A stretch of DNA of 64,000 bases from Hirudinaria manillensis. Lineage: Eukaryota > Annelida > Clitellata > Hirudinida > Hirudinidae. The stretch is taken from positions 12,230,010 through 12,294,009 of the forward strand of contig CM067526.1 of NCBI GenBank assembly GCA_034509925.1. Direction: 5' to 3'. Positions 12,373 to 24,634 of the stretch are shown here, piece after piece (positions within the stretch are counted from its first letter, which is position 1; each line of letters starts with the position of its first letter). Position numbers and translations under genes: made by a program. The notes beneath the pieces are model-generated. The model made no database searches and had not been told where the DNA came from. It saw only the letters and a list, made by a program, of their open reading frames with translations.

Positions 12373-14471
12373 TCACAAAATTTCATAGTCGTTTTGATTC
12401 TTCTTGAAAACATCGATTAGTGGAATAGCAACAAATATCAAGAAATTGAGAAAAGTTGAAATTCCGACAGCAAGGAAAACATCATCGTATGACTGCCTGA
12501 TATCGTAAATGACTCCCGATAAAAGTGGACTGAGCAGAGATCCAAATCCAGAAAATGTGCACGTTGCGGTCCATGAAATGTTGATTTTCATGGACATGTT
12601 TTCCATTGAAGCGGGGTTGATGAAACCGAATGATAATGTAGTGGCAATTCCCAGAACTAATGGATTATGAAAATTATTTTAAAATAATTTATAATCTGCA
12701 TTAATTTAATGGCTAAAATATATTTCTTTTACAAGTATGCTTTTATATTAAGAATGGTAGCATCAGGTTAAGAATTTAACTGAAAAACAAAGATAACAAC
12801 TTGCGCAATAATATATACCTGAGGAAAATATCAAAATGACCGTATAGGATGGATCAACAAATGACCAGACCACAAAGAGAATTGCCAAAAATAAGCATGA
12901 AACTATATTTGCATATATCAACTTTCCTTTCAAATAATGTCCAATGGATGAGATGACGACTAGCGAAGGAATTTGAATAAAGCTGCAAATCGCTAAGGTC
13001 ATTGACGATTCTAATTTTCCAAAATTCTTGCTTTCCATATAATGAATCTAAGAATCACGAATCTCAATTAGTGTTTACTGAATTTAATGTACTTGAATGG
13101 CTTAAATTACCAGGTTAAATAATGGTACTATTTGAACCGCAAATGTCATTACTATGCCAAAGAGCCAACAAAATCTCTTTGGTGTTGCGCAAATGTTTCT
13201 CCAGTCTGAATCCAGGTTTTGATTTTCAAGTGGTTGTTCCTCACTTTCTGAATTACCTTCTAATGCCTCTGTTGATATATTTCTTGCAAGGATCTCAGGA
13301 GATTCTGATGATTCCTAATAGCAAAAGTTGATGATTAATAAAGTTACTATTTATCTTAGCAGACGCAGATAATGATTGATTTTTAGTTAATATTAAGTAG
13401 CTTTGTCAATATTAATATCACATCAAATTAAACCTTAGAATAGGGCATTTGATTTAGAAGTTATAAATTTAATTTATGTCAAAATACGCACATTCAATAA
13501 GAATATCAAGCTGGATGTTGTTCCCAAAAAAAGGACCATAAATCCAACGATAACGAAAGCGGATCTCCAGGACATGGTTTTTATGATCCAAGCAATTAGA
13601 GGTGAAAATGCCATAATTCCTGAAAAAGAGCAATTTAAAAAAGGATCCACATAACAATCTCAGTCTTACCAAATGGAAATGCAAATTGGTATGATACCGT
13701 TGCCGCCAAGTGATATCGGTGATCAGCTGGAAAGAATTCATGGACAATCAAAGTAGAGGATATAGTTAACAATGATGAACCAAATCCAGCTAAGACGCTG
13801 AAAGTGAAGAAAAGCATGGAAACGTGGTCGACAAAAGATGAGGCGAAGCAACTTCCTGCGACTGCCAATGTTCCAAGGAATGAAGAAATTGCATATCCTT
13901 TCCGACCTATTTTGTGTATAAGGATGGCCGCAAACGGTGACAAGATGCCAGCTAAAGTCACCGAAAGCACTCCTATCCAATCTGTAATCATTTTGATAGC
14001 ATTCGGTTACAATAACAACAAACATCCTTTTAATATGACGAAATTGCTTTCATTTGACGAAATTTGCCTATTTAAACCGGTCAAAAACGTGACTAAAAAC
14101 ATAAAGAATCGTAGACGTCCAAGGATTATGGAACATCTCGATTTTCTAATGAATCGATGCAAGCTACTTTATGTGATTGAATTTACAAGCAAAATTTGAG
14201 CCATAAAAGTATCATTTAATAATTAATAAATCAATTTCGCCTGAATTGTTCGCCTGAATTGTTCGCCAGAATTGTAGCGCAACCTGCCTTATTTTCCTGC
14301 TATTATTGTGCAAAATGAAATACATAAAATTTCACCTAGTTCGGCCATAGGACTGCGGTAAATTTGTCTCAATTCTGCAATAAAAACACCGAAGGTGGAG
14401 ACAACGCCACTCCTGATCAAAATATTGGAAATACTCGCCATACAAATTATCCATCCAATCTTATCACTCAT
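12373..14471 (-). CDS. SLC16-like MFS transporter F (type II)
   Basis: Complete gene with exons 14336-14471, 13981-13670, 13619-13492, 13314-13111, 13047-12819 and 12656-12373, about 430 aa. Starts 'MSDKIGWIICMAS', ends 'NDYEIL'. Exon 2 reads 'HKIGRKGYAIS' and 'EFFPADHRYHLAATVSYQF'. Exon 4 is the longest loop here (68 codons, acidic and Ser-rich) and ends in the 'TPKRFCWLFG' helix shared with gene D. The 284-nt last exon, the 'PASMENMSM' motif and the C-terminus pair it with D. Predicted membrane transporter of unknown substrate. Confidence 0.85.
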
Positions 14472-15932
14472 CTTTTTTTATATAACATCAATTAATTGCT
14501 GCACCAAATGTATACTTTTGGTATTTCTAAGTCACTGCACCGTTTTTGAAAGTTTCTGAAAAGTAATTAATTTATATGTATTATATAATATGTATTCTGA
14601 CATTCACTATTCAAAACATTATCTGCTTTCGCTACACACGTATGAGCTTTTTGTCAGTTTTTTATGTTATCCACATGACGCCAGTAAGCTTATCTCTCCT
14701 TTTAGACTTATTGTTGTTATCCCTTTTCTAGAAAAAATATGAGGCAAGATTGTTTTTTTTACTTATAAAAGCATATTTTTATATTGTGCAGCTGGAAAAA
14801 TTTGCAATAATATCACCAATGAACAGAAACAAGGGTGCCTAGCAGATTACATCCAGAAAAAGCGCTTTTAACAAAGTGTTAATTATTTCACCTGTTCAAT
14901 AACTTTAGCAGAAGCTATTTCTGAGCATTTATGACATTACAAAACGACTTTACCACAAAGACACTTTTATATTTGTTAGTTCTTGTTAGCCTATGTCATC
15001 CGCATCTTTTCATCTGAACGAGAGGGTTCACAATTTTCTTTTTTTTTTTGTCTTTTTCTCTATAATAATTTCCAGAATTCTCATCGAATAAACATTTCCA
15101 AGACTCATTTGGAGATTATGTTACTTTTGTGGGGCTTATAACTCCTGGCAATGCTGTCCGTTGATTCTTGGATGGAATACAAACGTGATTAATAGAACTA
15201 ATTTTTCAGAGTTAATTTCCAGATTCTGTCGTGAAACTCTCAATGCTTCCATAATGTCCTCAAAATCGCTTCATCTGAATTTTCGAGAATATTGTCAGCA
15301 TCTGTTTTAGAGTCCCGCACTCTAAACACATCTGTCACATCATCAGGATTATTTAGTATATAGCAACGAAAATATTTCATAGAATTTTCTACAATTATTA
15401 TTAAAAACTAAAGAAAATGAAACAAATTCGGTATGAGGCTTGGAGAACCAAAGGCCAGTGACTCATTCGAGCCACGTTCAAACAAAAATTAATGTTGAAC
15501 ATCGCAAGAAAACATAAAAAAATAAAATAACGAACCTCTATCGTAATACAGAACGAAACATTAATCATCGAATGTACCTGTCTATCGGTAACGCCCAACA
15601 GAGGATTAATAATGCTAGTCACAAGATTTATTTTAGCTACCTTTAACCATTTTTGCTGCTTGTTAATAAAATATGATCAAAAAGTTATTGCCTGTGCTTC
15701 CGTAACTTTATTTAAAGAATTGCTGTGAGAGATTAGGGTTAGGGTTATTATTATTAATATTATTATTATACCATTATTAATTTAGTTTCACTTATTCTTG
15801 AGATTGTGGAATCACAATTGTTTAAATACAATCAATTACAAACTTTAAATTACTTTTTACATGCTTTTATGTAACTTTAATTTTATTTTAAATTAATTTA
15901 AATTTAATTATAAATTTTACTGCGTGTGCGTT
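14472..15932. other. Intergenic F to first-exon relic
   Basis: AT-rich, no exon recognised. Confidence 0.5.
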
Positions 15933-15992
15933 CAAATGTTGCAGACAATCCACCCATTTCTGGTGGTCTTTGAGCATCCCGATTCTGTCATT
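15933..15992 (-). pseudogene. Degenerate SLC16-like first-exon relic
   Basis: ATG at 15992 opens 'MTESGCSKTTRNGWIVCN' and then hits TGA at 15933-15935. The 'RNGWIVC' core and polar lead-in match the first exons of B, E and G (type I). Nothing after the stop resembles TM1, so only about 20 codons survive. Confidence 0.6.
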
Positions 15993-16849
15993 TTGCAGAT
16001 TTGATGGATAGTTTGGACTACAACCAATGAATTATGCGAATATGATATACATTATGATAGATGGTAGCAATCGAAAATTCATGAATAATAACTATTAATT
16101 ATATTTAATCTAATATATTGCGAAAATTACCTTTATTAAATAAATTCACATAGCGCAAGATGGGATGGACAGGATATATCACGATATGTTGCTATACGGA
16201 CTGATATGCATAGTAAACTTTTTTCAAGCCAACTAATAATTGAGAAATTTACATTTTTCGCCATAAACTTGTATATTTCTTTTGTGATTTCCTTCACACG
16301 TTCCTGTCTTCCTTTGACGGAAGTTCATCGAGTTGCGATATAGGAAATCAAATATTTCATAGGTTAAAGTTATTTTGAGTAATTATTCAAAACTCATTCT
16401 TGTAATAGCAAATTCAAACATTTTTGCGATCTCGAAATGAATTAAAAATTTCTTTTGAAAATAGGTAGCAACAGTTTTGAAAGATTTCCTGTCAGTCTCT
16501 AACGAGGGTCTAGGAGCCTAACCAACATTTTTATTTTTTGAGTTTTGTCTATTGTTTGATAAATATAATAATAAGGACAAGGAAGAAATTCAACATATAA
16601 AAGAAAATTTAAAATAAAATTTTTGTCCATCAATTTAATCGTAAGTTTGACGCAAACTTCGACTTTTGTCAAAACTATACAATAATAAGTCGAATTTAAT
16701 ATAGTAATAACTTTGAAGAAACACTAAAATCATGATTTTATGTTTTTTTTTGTATAAATATATACTTTTGGACCATGTACATTTTATTTTGAAGGAAAAT
16801 GAATTTGATTAGAAAAATATATAAATTCAATCCTACCCTATATACATAC

Positions 16850-16881
<32 letters not shown>

Positions 16882-17282
16882 CCTATCCTAGCATTTAAAA
16901 GTAAACTTAAAGGAGGTTTAGATTTAGGTTTTCATTCGTTACTTCCGTGAAATCTGCATATTATGTTTACAGTACGTTGAGCAAATAATTATTAAAAATT
17001 TTCAATCGTGTTATTTACATGTTTTTGTATGTATTTCTCTATCAGCAGCTGAACCAGGCGTAGAATTTTTATTTTCTAAAAACAAACGCTAAAAAAAACA
17101 GTTTAATTTTAAAATGTGAATAGTTCAACTGATTGATTAATCGTTCCAAACAAATACCCTAATTGTAATTCCTTCTAACGCATGTAAGAGGAGCTTAGGC
17201 CAATAAGGGGTTATGTATAGTGAACTATTGTTATAGGGCTCAAACATTCACTTCAAATAAATTAGCTATTAAGAAGGTTTGA
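15993..17282. other. Intergenic, relic to gene G
   Basis: AT-rich with a TA-dinucleotide run at 16839-16880. No exon recognised. Confidence 0.5.
16839..16880. repeat. (TA)n microsatellite
   Basis: Imperfect TA/TATG run of about 40 bp in the F-G spacer. Confidence 0.85.
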
Positions 17283-19726
17283 TCATTTCAGGTTATCATA
17301 TTCCGTTTTTCTGTTCCTGAAACGTTTTGGAATGACAATCGCCAATAAGACCAAGCTGACAAGTGCGGTTAACGCAGCTGATCCATAAAAAACATTGTCA
17401 TATGATCCCGTCAAGTCAAACAAAGCTCCGCACAAGATGGGACTGAGGAGAGCACCCAAGCCAGCGAAGAAGCAATAACTTGTCCAGGCAATATCGTGTC
17501 GCATGTTCATAACTTCCAGTGTTGTTGCATAAATATAAATGAAAGGTGTAAATCCGACTATTCCAAATACTGAAATAATTCATAATTGATAAATTCATAA
17601 AATTATTAAACCATAAATTACTTCTTAATGAAGTTGGGAATGCGATAATTAATAAATCTATCGATTTTTTGCAATTCAGGGACTGAAATTTATTAATAAA
17701 ATTTATTTTAATCTTAAATTTATATGCTTAAATTTAAATACAACAACTTTGAAGCTTTAATTATAACTCATGATATGCGTGAGTCCATTATCATAAACGC
17801 TACTTTATATTACCTGAAGACAGGACCATGATATGGACGAACGAGATATCTGCTGAAGGCCATACGACAAACAACATGGAAATTGCTAGACACGAAATTA
17901 TGTTGACATAAATTAAATTGCCTTTAAATTTATATCCGATTTGGATCATTGCGATGCAAGTAATCATCGCTAAACCACTTCGTGAAACCAAAGGTAAAGA
18001 TGCCTCCAATTTGCCATAGCCTTTGTGTTCCATATAATGAGGCTGCAAAATATTGGCATCTTACCTGCAGATTTAATAAATTTATCTGAAAATTAATCAA
18101 TAGTTACCAAATTGATCAAAGGGCACAACAAGCCAGCATAACTCAGTGTCGTTGCCAGGAGCCAGCATATCCTTTCCGAAGTCTTGCAAATGCTACACCA
18201 TTTCGAATCTAACTCTGTATTGGAATCCCCTGACATAGTTTCATCCTCCGCCACTACCTTTGCTTTGTAGTTACAATTTTCATGCGATGGTTTCTAAAAA
18301 AAAAAACAATTTTTTCAAATTTTATTATTAAAAATATATCAAATAATTCAGCTATTAAGAAAGTATTGACTTTATGTTTACACTATGAATTTGAGTCATC
18401 ATCATTTTTGCCATGCTTTTGCGACATATTGCCCTAAACTATTATAATTTCTCAGGTAGTGAACACATGTACACAGGTGTTACGAAATAGTAGATAATGT
18501 ACTCTTCTGTTTATGTTGTTTATGTCTTGTGCATCTCATTCAACAGTCAACATTTTTTTAGTTTTTCACATAAATCGCCAATTTCTAATTAGATATTCAC
18601 GAAATTCTATTATAAACGAACTATTTACGAACTAAGACATCTGCCAGTTATTTCGAGAGACGCATTACCCCGATGTACCTAGAACCTGTTATCTATTTAA
18701 ATATTAATGAGTAATTAAAGTAATTAATAAGTTTAATTATAATTAATAATAATTATAAATACTAATAAGTAACTAACATCAAGAAGGAATAAAAGACTAC
18801 AAGTGCCTCCAAAAACAAATATTTTCACACCAGCAATTATAAATGCAATTCTCCATGAAGTGACTTTTATAATCCAAGCGTAAAGGGGACTTCCTGTCAT
18901 AACGGCTACAAGAGAAATTTCAGAGAACGGCAATTATTAAATTTTAGTGTCAATGTTTACAAAATCTCTTACAGGAAGGAAAGGCTAATACGTAGGCCGA
19001 AGATGCCAAAATATGATGACGATGGCTTGAAGGAAAAAATTCATTCAGAATCAGAGTCGATGATATGAAGATAAAGCAACTCCCAATCCCAAAAGTGAGA
19101 CTAAAAGTTAAAAACAGCCACGAAATTTGGTCCACCACTGACGAGGTAAAGCATCCAATGGTAAGCAACAATGTTCCAGCGAGAGAACACATGGCGTAAC
19201 CTTTCTTGCCAATTCTTCTGATAAAATACGGCGGAACTGGTGCCAAAATGTCTGTAATAGCGACTACAGAAGTTGCAATCCAAGCTGGAATGGAAAAAAA
19301 ATATACGATTTCACGTTTTTGGTCACCATCATACGATTATTGTTGGTTTCTTGTTATTTCGAATATAATTTGCTCGCAAATTATTTACAATAAATGGCTT
19401 TTAATGTGTCAATTGGTTAACATTTTTTTTGCATACTGTGAAAATGATCTACCGAGGATAAATGATCCGTCAGATTGGATACACCGACATTTCGCATTCT
19501 CATTTCAACATTTGGTTTCCGTCGATATTTAAGTATCGAGACAAACAAAACTAAACTCACTCAATTCAACCATCTGATTTCCATAGAGCATCTTGAATTC
19601 TGCAATAAAAACTCCGAAACTGTAGACCAGAATATTTCTGATATAATTAACAACAATGCAGGATATGCAGACGATCCATCCATTCCTGTTGCAATACTTT
19701 TGAGGTAGATCTATATTTTGGTTCAT
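17283..19726 (-). CDS. SLC16-like MFS transporter G (type I)
   Basis: Complete gene with exons 19561-19726, 19284-18973, 18905-18778, 18293-18108, 18042-17814 and 17569-17283, about 435 aa. Starts 'MNQNIDLPQKYCNRNGWIVC', ends 'TEYDNLK'. Exon 2 has 'RRIGKKGYAMCS' and 'NEFFPSSHRHH'. Exon 5 begins 'PHYMEHKGYGKLEAS' and is the closest relative of exon 5 in pseudogene H. No stop or frameshift found. Membrane transporter by family; substrate unknown. Confidence 0.85.
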
Positions 19727-20532
19727 CGCTTAATTTTTAGAGTCTTGTAAGTCTTTAGTTTAAGGAAGACCATCAAGCTGTTAAGAAAGATTATTATTGT
19801 GGGCAATTTTTAAGGACTCTAATTTATAAAAAAAAAAATATATATATATATACACACCATTAATCTAAATTTGAAAGTCTTCCGAGTATTTATGAAGTTT
19901 CAATTCATTATAAAGGCTTGCATGCATCGGCATCGTCATCGATTTAATTTATTTGTTTATAAAATTATATTTATAAATTATTTTATGTAACGTGTTCAGG
20001 CTTTTAAATCGCAAACTTTTTCACTTTGTAATACGAAATGGCCTTTTTTTCAGGCAACGTTCTCACCAAGTTTTCTTTTATAAAATGGCCCTGTAATCAA
20101 ATAAATTAAATGTGTTTGTTCTTTTTAAATGTGTAATAATCGTGACCAAAAAGTCAATAAAAGTCAGGATGAATCTTTTATATTTTTGAACCAAATATTT
20201 TATATCGATACTCCACTTTACTTGTCTAACTACACTGAAGTTTATTTTTAAAACTTTTTGGAATAGATAACCTAACGGAATCGATTTTGACAAAAATTTT
20301 GTCAAATATAATAAAATTCGAATTCCTTGATCCTATCACTGGTTACATTTTAAAGACTTCATTTATTATCGTACTTATAAAATACGTACAAAGAAATCGT
20401 AAACAATGGATCCAATAAACCACGACTTCAAGATTTGTTTTTTTATTTTTAACTCACTTAGAATCATTGCAATATTTAATTTATTAATCAAATTTCCAGG
20501 TTACTAAGATGTTTCATGGCCGTGCCAATCAA
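19727..20532. other. Intergenic G-H
   Basis: AT-rich, no exon recognised. Confidence 0.5.
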
Positions 20533-22105
20533 TCAATTCATAGTCTCGTATGCCTCTTTCGTTTTCTTGTAACGTTTGTAAAGTGGAATCCCTAGCAAGA
20601 CGAGGCCATTCACTAGGCAAATGATAGAGATGGCATAAAAAATGTCATCATAAGAACCGCTAATATCGAACAACGCTCCAGATAACAAGGAACTGATCAT
20701 AGTTCCTATGCCGGCGAAGATGCGTGAAATTGTCCATCCAATGCCATCATCCATGTCCATGGGCTCCAAAGTTGTTGCGTAAAAGTAGACAAATGATAAT
20801 ATTCCTATGGTGCCAAAAGCTGAAAACATGAAATGATATTAAATCGGTTCAATTATTGCTTGTTCATGTAATTGCAGATTTTTTTGATCTTGGCAACCAT
20901 TTATGTTATTGCATGTAAAGAAACTGGAATAGTAGCGCCCTCAAGTGAAAATAAATGAATTAAATAAAAGATTCTAAACTAAATTCATTTTTTTCTATTT
21001 ACTATTTAAAAGGCAATTTGAATAATTAATTATTAAATTAAATATATAAATATTTAACAAATATTTCTACAAATTTCGGTCAAACCTGAAGACATGATCA
21101 TAATGTTAACGAATGAAGGATTTATTGAAGGCCAAACGAAAAACAGCAAGGAGAGTGCCAGACAAGAAGCGATGGTGACATAAATTAGATTGCCTTTAAA
21201 TTTATGTCCCACTTGGATCATTACGAGGCAAGTAATTATTTCGAAAAGACTATGAAGCGCCAACGGCATGGATGCGTCCAACTTATCGTATCCTTTGTCC
21301 TCCATGTAATGAGGCTGAAACAAACGAAAACATTTTTTCAGGCTAATATAGAATTAAATATTTCAGGATTACTTTCAATTATTAACCAAATTTATCACTG
21401 GGACCAGTTGACTTGCAAAGATCATGAGAGTTCCCACAAGCCAAAGGATTCTAGGAGTTTTGCAAAAGACTGACCATTTCTAAGATGTCTTTTCTTGTGT
21501 AAGATTATCAAATTTACATTCTTTGTCCGTTTCACCAGAGGTTTCCTTTTGACTTTCTTCACTCGTTGACTTCTGGTTTTATAGTATTTATCGAAATGCT
21601 TTTGTCAGTTTGCGCCCACAAAATATAAATTCAATTTTTTATTTTTATATTTCACATTTTTAAAACTAAACTGAAATTTCAAACAATCTTTGTTTTTAGG
21701 TTAAATTTTAAATCTTGCAGATATCATTTGGCATTAATTATTTCTTACCCATTGCAGTTATTAAAATTACTAACCTTGAGCAAGAATAACAAGCTGCATA
21801 CGGTTCCTAACAGAAATATTTTCACTCCTGCAATCATAAATGCAATTCTCAACGAGGTAATTCTTATAATCCATGCATATAGAGGACCTGAAGTCATTAT
21901 GGCTACAAGATAAATCATCAAACGGTCAAAAAAATATTATAATGGATGTTAAAATTCCTAACATAATGGGTAAGACAATTGATTAGCCGATGTTGCCAAA
22001 ACGTGATGTCGATGGCTTGGAGGGAAAAATTTGTTCACCACCAGAGTCGACGAGAGGAAGATAAAAGAACATCCAATTCCAAAACTGAGACTAAAAGTTA
22101 AGAAT
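20533..22105 (-). pseudogene. Chimeric, truncated SLC16-like pseudogene H
   Basis: Exons recognisable in coding order: partial exon 2 (22105-21963), 21902-21775, 21572-21387, 21314-21086 and 20819-20533 (287 nt, type I). Exon 1 and the first half of exon 2 are missing: the copy ends at 22105, where ATT repeats and a retroelement fragment begin. Exon 4 holds an in-frame TAG at 21480-21482, just before the conserved 'KW'; gene G has TCG at that site. Exons 2-3 and intron 2 are nearly identical to gene E (10586-10916, only a few differences), whereas exon 5 is most like gene G. It is therefore a mosaic and very unlikely to make a full transporter. Confidence 0.8.
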
Positions 22106-22922
22106 TATTATTATTATTACATCTGACAAAAGTCTAACGAATTGTAAAAATACTTTTAAATTTAGTAGATCAGTCAGAGTTTCAGCATTATTATTATTAT
22201 TATTATCATCATTTTTCCTGCTTCTTCTCGGTCTCACAGCCGGTGATGAATGAATGCTGAGCAGTACCAGTGCTCTCAGCAATTCACCCAAGAACTTTTC
22301 GAAGAATGTGGGCAGTGCCCAGCAAGGAGATCTTCTGAATCTCCGAAGTCTTTGGTCGTCCTGGTATCAACTCTACATACTTTGTAAAGTCTTTTCTTAG
22401 CGTTCCGAGCGCTCCTACAATTACCGGAACGACTTTAGACTTCACTTTCCACATCCGGTTGATTTCAATCTCCAGGTCCTTGTATTTGCTAATTTTTTCA
22501 GCTTCTTTGAGCGCGATGTTCTTATCATCCGGAACTGAAACATCGATTAGCATGCAAGACTTGGATCTCCTGTCATGGATAACAATGTCAGGTCTGTTGG
22601 CCAATATTTTCCTGTCCGTGATAATCGCATAGTCCCATAGAATGGTGTAATCTTTTATATTCGTCACACTTTGGGGCGTGTGCTCGTACCATTTCTTTGG
22701 AACTTCCCATCCTAGCTCACGGCATACAATCCAGTGGATGTAACTGGCCACCTTATTATGTCGGTGCAAATATTCAGTTGCTGCTAACACAGTGCAACCC
22801 GACGTTATGTGGCTTATCGTTTCTTGGGCCTTGCCACAGATCCTGCAATTGCCATCTATCTGCTGCTTCAATATCATACGTTGATGGTAACGTGTGTTTA
22901 GTGTCTGGTCTTGAGCTGCCAT
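22106..22922 (-). mobile_element. 5'-truncated Dong/R4-like non-LTR retrotransposon (RLE domain)
   Basis: A frame at 22922-22284 (212 aa) encodes the C-terminal part of a non-LTR element polyprotein. After 'MAAQDQTLNT' comes a zinc-knuckle-like CRICG...H...C cluster. Next is a restriction-like endonuclease core: 'RPDIVIHDRRSKSCMLIDVS', with the PD and downstream ID-V acidic residues, then 'AEKISKYKDLEIEINRMW'. It ends 'GTAHILRKVLG'. Reverse transcriptase is absent, so the copy is 5'-truncated. The 3' flank (22283-22106) contains and ends in AAT repeats, and the 5' side abuts a long (AAT)n tract. That fits Dong of the R4 clade, which targets TAA repeats. The clade assignment rests on recognition, not alignment. 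Confidence 0.8.
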
Positions 22923-22944
22923 TTATTATTATTATTATTATTAC

Positions 22945-23028
<84 letters not shown>

Positions 23029-23047
23029 TATTATTATTATTATTATC
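22923..23047. repeat. (ATT)n microsatellite
   Basis: About 125 bp of nearly pure ATT/TTA repeats directly 5' (on the minus strand) of the retroelement fragment, with rare ACT interruptions. Long poly-Ile/Leu/Asn frames across it are artefacts. Confidence 0.95.
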
Positions 23048-23530
23048 GCCAGTACTATTTTTAATTATTATTATTGGCGTTAGCATTGTAGTTGTTGTCA
23101 TCTTTTACCATTAACAGCATAATCATCGTTATCATCGCCATCATCATTTTTATGATTGGAGCTCTGGCAGCGAGGTTAAATGATCCAATTTCTTTTGATA
23201 ATTCTAAGTATGAGCGTATGCCATGAATATTACATATTATTATATTGTATTATAATTATATCATAATTAGTATTTTAAATAAAAATAAATTGAATCAATG
23301 AAAGAGGTTTCAGAAGTCGATGAGAATGGCTATCGGATGATCGGAAAGGAATTGTTCATAAGTAATAATCTACGGCAAGCCATTGAAAACATAAACGTTT
23401 TAATGGTAATGACTTAAAACAATGGCAGATTGTTGAAAAAGCTGCTATTAGCAAATGAAAGATTACAATGGAAGGCCATTAGGCAGAAGTGGAATGAAAT
23501 AATGAAATGCAAATTGAAATTGAAAAAAAA
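23048..23530. other. Spacer after microsatellite
   Basis: No gene recognised. Exon 2 of gene H does not resume on this side of the retroelement. Confidence 0.5.
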
Positions 23531-23897
23531 ATCTATATAAATAAAAATGCAATGTGTGTTTGTAACATGCAAATGTTCTCTGAAAGTACTTGACCAATTG
23601 CTTTGAAATTTTGACACAACATAGTGCTTGATCAGGGGAGTGTTTGTATATAGGTTTCATATATGTGCCACAACTACATCATGTAAAAATACGCTTTTTT
23701 CGCAAATCCTGCCATCTTTCCACGACAACGTCACGGCCTAATCTATGTAAAGAAACTTTAGCGAGACATTGAAAAGCTTAAAATAACGTAATAACTCAAG
23801 CATTGTGAAATTGTAAAAATAAACATATTTGAAAATTTCTTTTTTATAAAATTAATCAGATTGAGCCACAGCAACGCGTGGCTGGGCACCACTAGTT
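23531..23897 (+). mobile_element. Probable Helitron-type non-autonomous element
   Basis: Begins with TCTATATAAATAAAAATGC, passes through a 'gaccaattgctttgaaattt' type segment, and ends 'GCAACGCGTGGCTGGG' plus 'CACCACTAGT'. These end motifs resemble those of short Helitron/Helentron-type elements in invertebrate genomes. No coding capacity, no terminal inverted repeats and no obvious target-site duplication were seen. The assignment is from recognition only. Confidence 0.45.
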
Positions 23898-24634
23898 AAT
23901 AATAAAAATATTGAAATCAGAATAAGTTGGTAAAATTCACGAAGGAAATAAGAAAGAGAACATTACCTGTCACACCTAAATATGCAAAGTTCATTCAACC
24001 ACCCACAATTTGATAGGTGTTTTAAAATGACTTTTATTTTCGCAAAAGGTGAACGATTTTGGTGGGCTGAAAGTCATCGACCAAGTCGCAAACACTGCAA
24101 ATTTTACATTGTGTGCAATCATATGAGGGACTTCCCTAAAGTTCTTCTAAAATAAATTTTCAACCTCTTTCAAGCAACATCCTACCATCACGAGTTCCAA
24201 TTATTTCATTCATTTTTGTATTCATCTCTAAAGCCAAAACATGTAAAATCTCTACAAATTGCTACAAACCGCAGCGAACATTTCCTTCCGTACAAAAGAA
24301 ATTGCTGTTTGCGGCGTCGCGACGTTCTCGGAGCTTTGTCAAAATTTTCTTTTGTATACTTTTCTTTTCTTTTCTTTTTGGAAACATATCAAAACAAAAA
24401 TCAAAGAATAAACTTTAATAAAGAAAACAAGAATTAAAATAAGATTTCAATGAAGGTTTGTCAAAAATATAAATCAATGCATTACTCAAAGTAAATACTC
24501 GAAGTAAAATACTCAAATCCTGCTTTAGTATAACTTTATCATTTTGGATATAATTTTTCTTTTTTCAGAGGAAGGGCTAACTTTAAAGATTAACCTATCC
24601 TCTTAATAGTTGGAAAGCTGGAAACCGGTCTAGA
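23898..24634. other. Spacer before lectin gene
   Basis: No exon recognised. A possible upstream signal-peptide exon for the next gene was not found. Confidence 0.4.

Noticed and set aside
22697..23114. Long frames of poly-Ile, poly-Leu or poly-Asn on both strands
   Set aside because: They are simply readings of the (ATT)n microsatellite and of the antisense of the retroelement.
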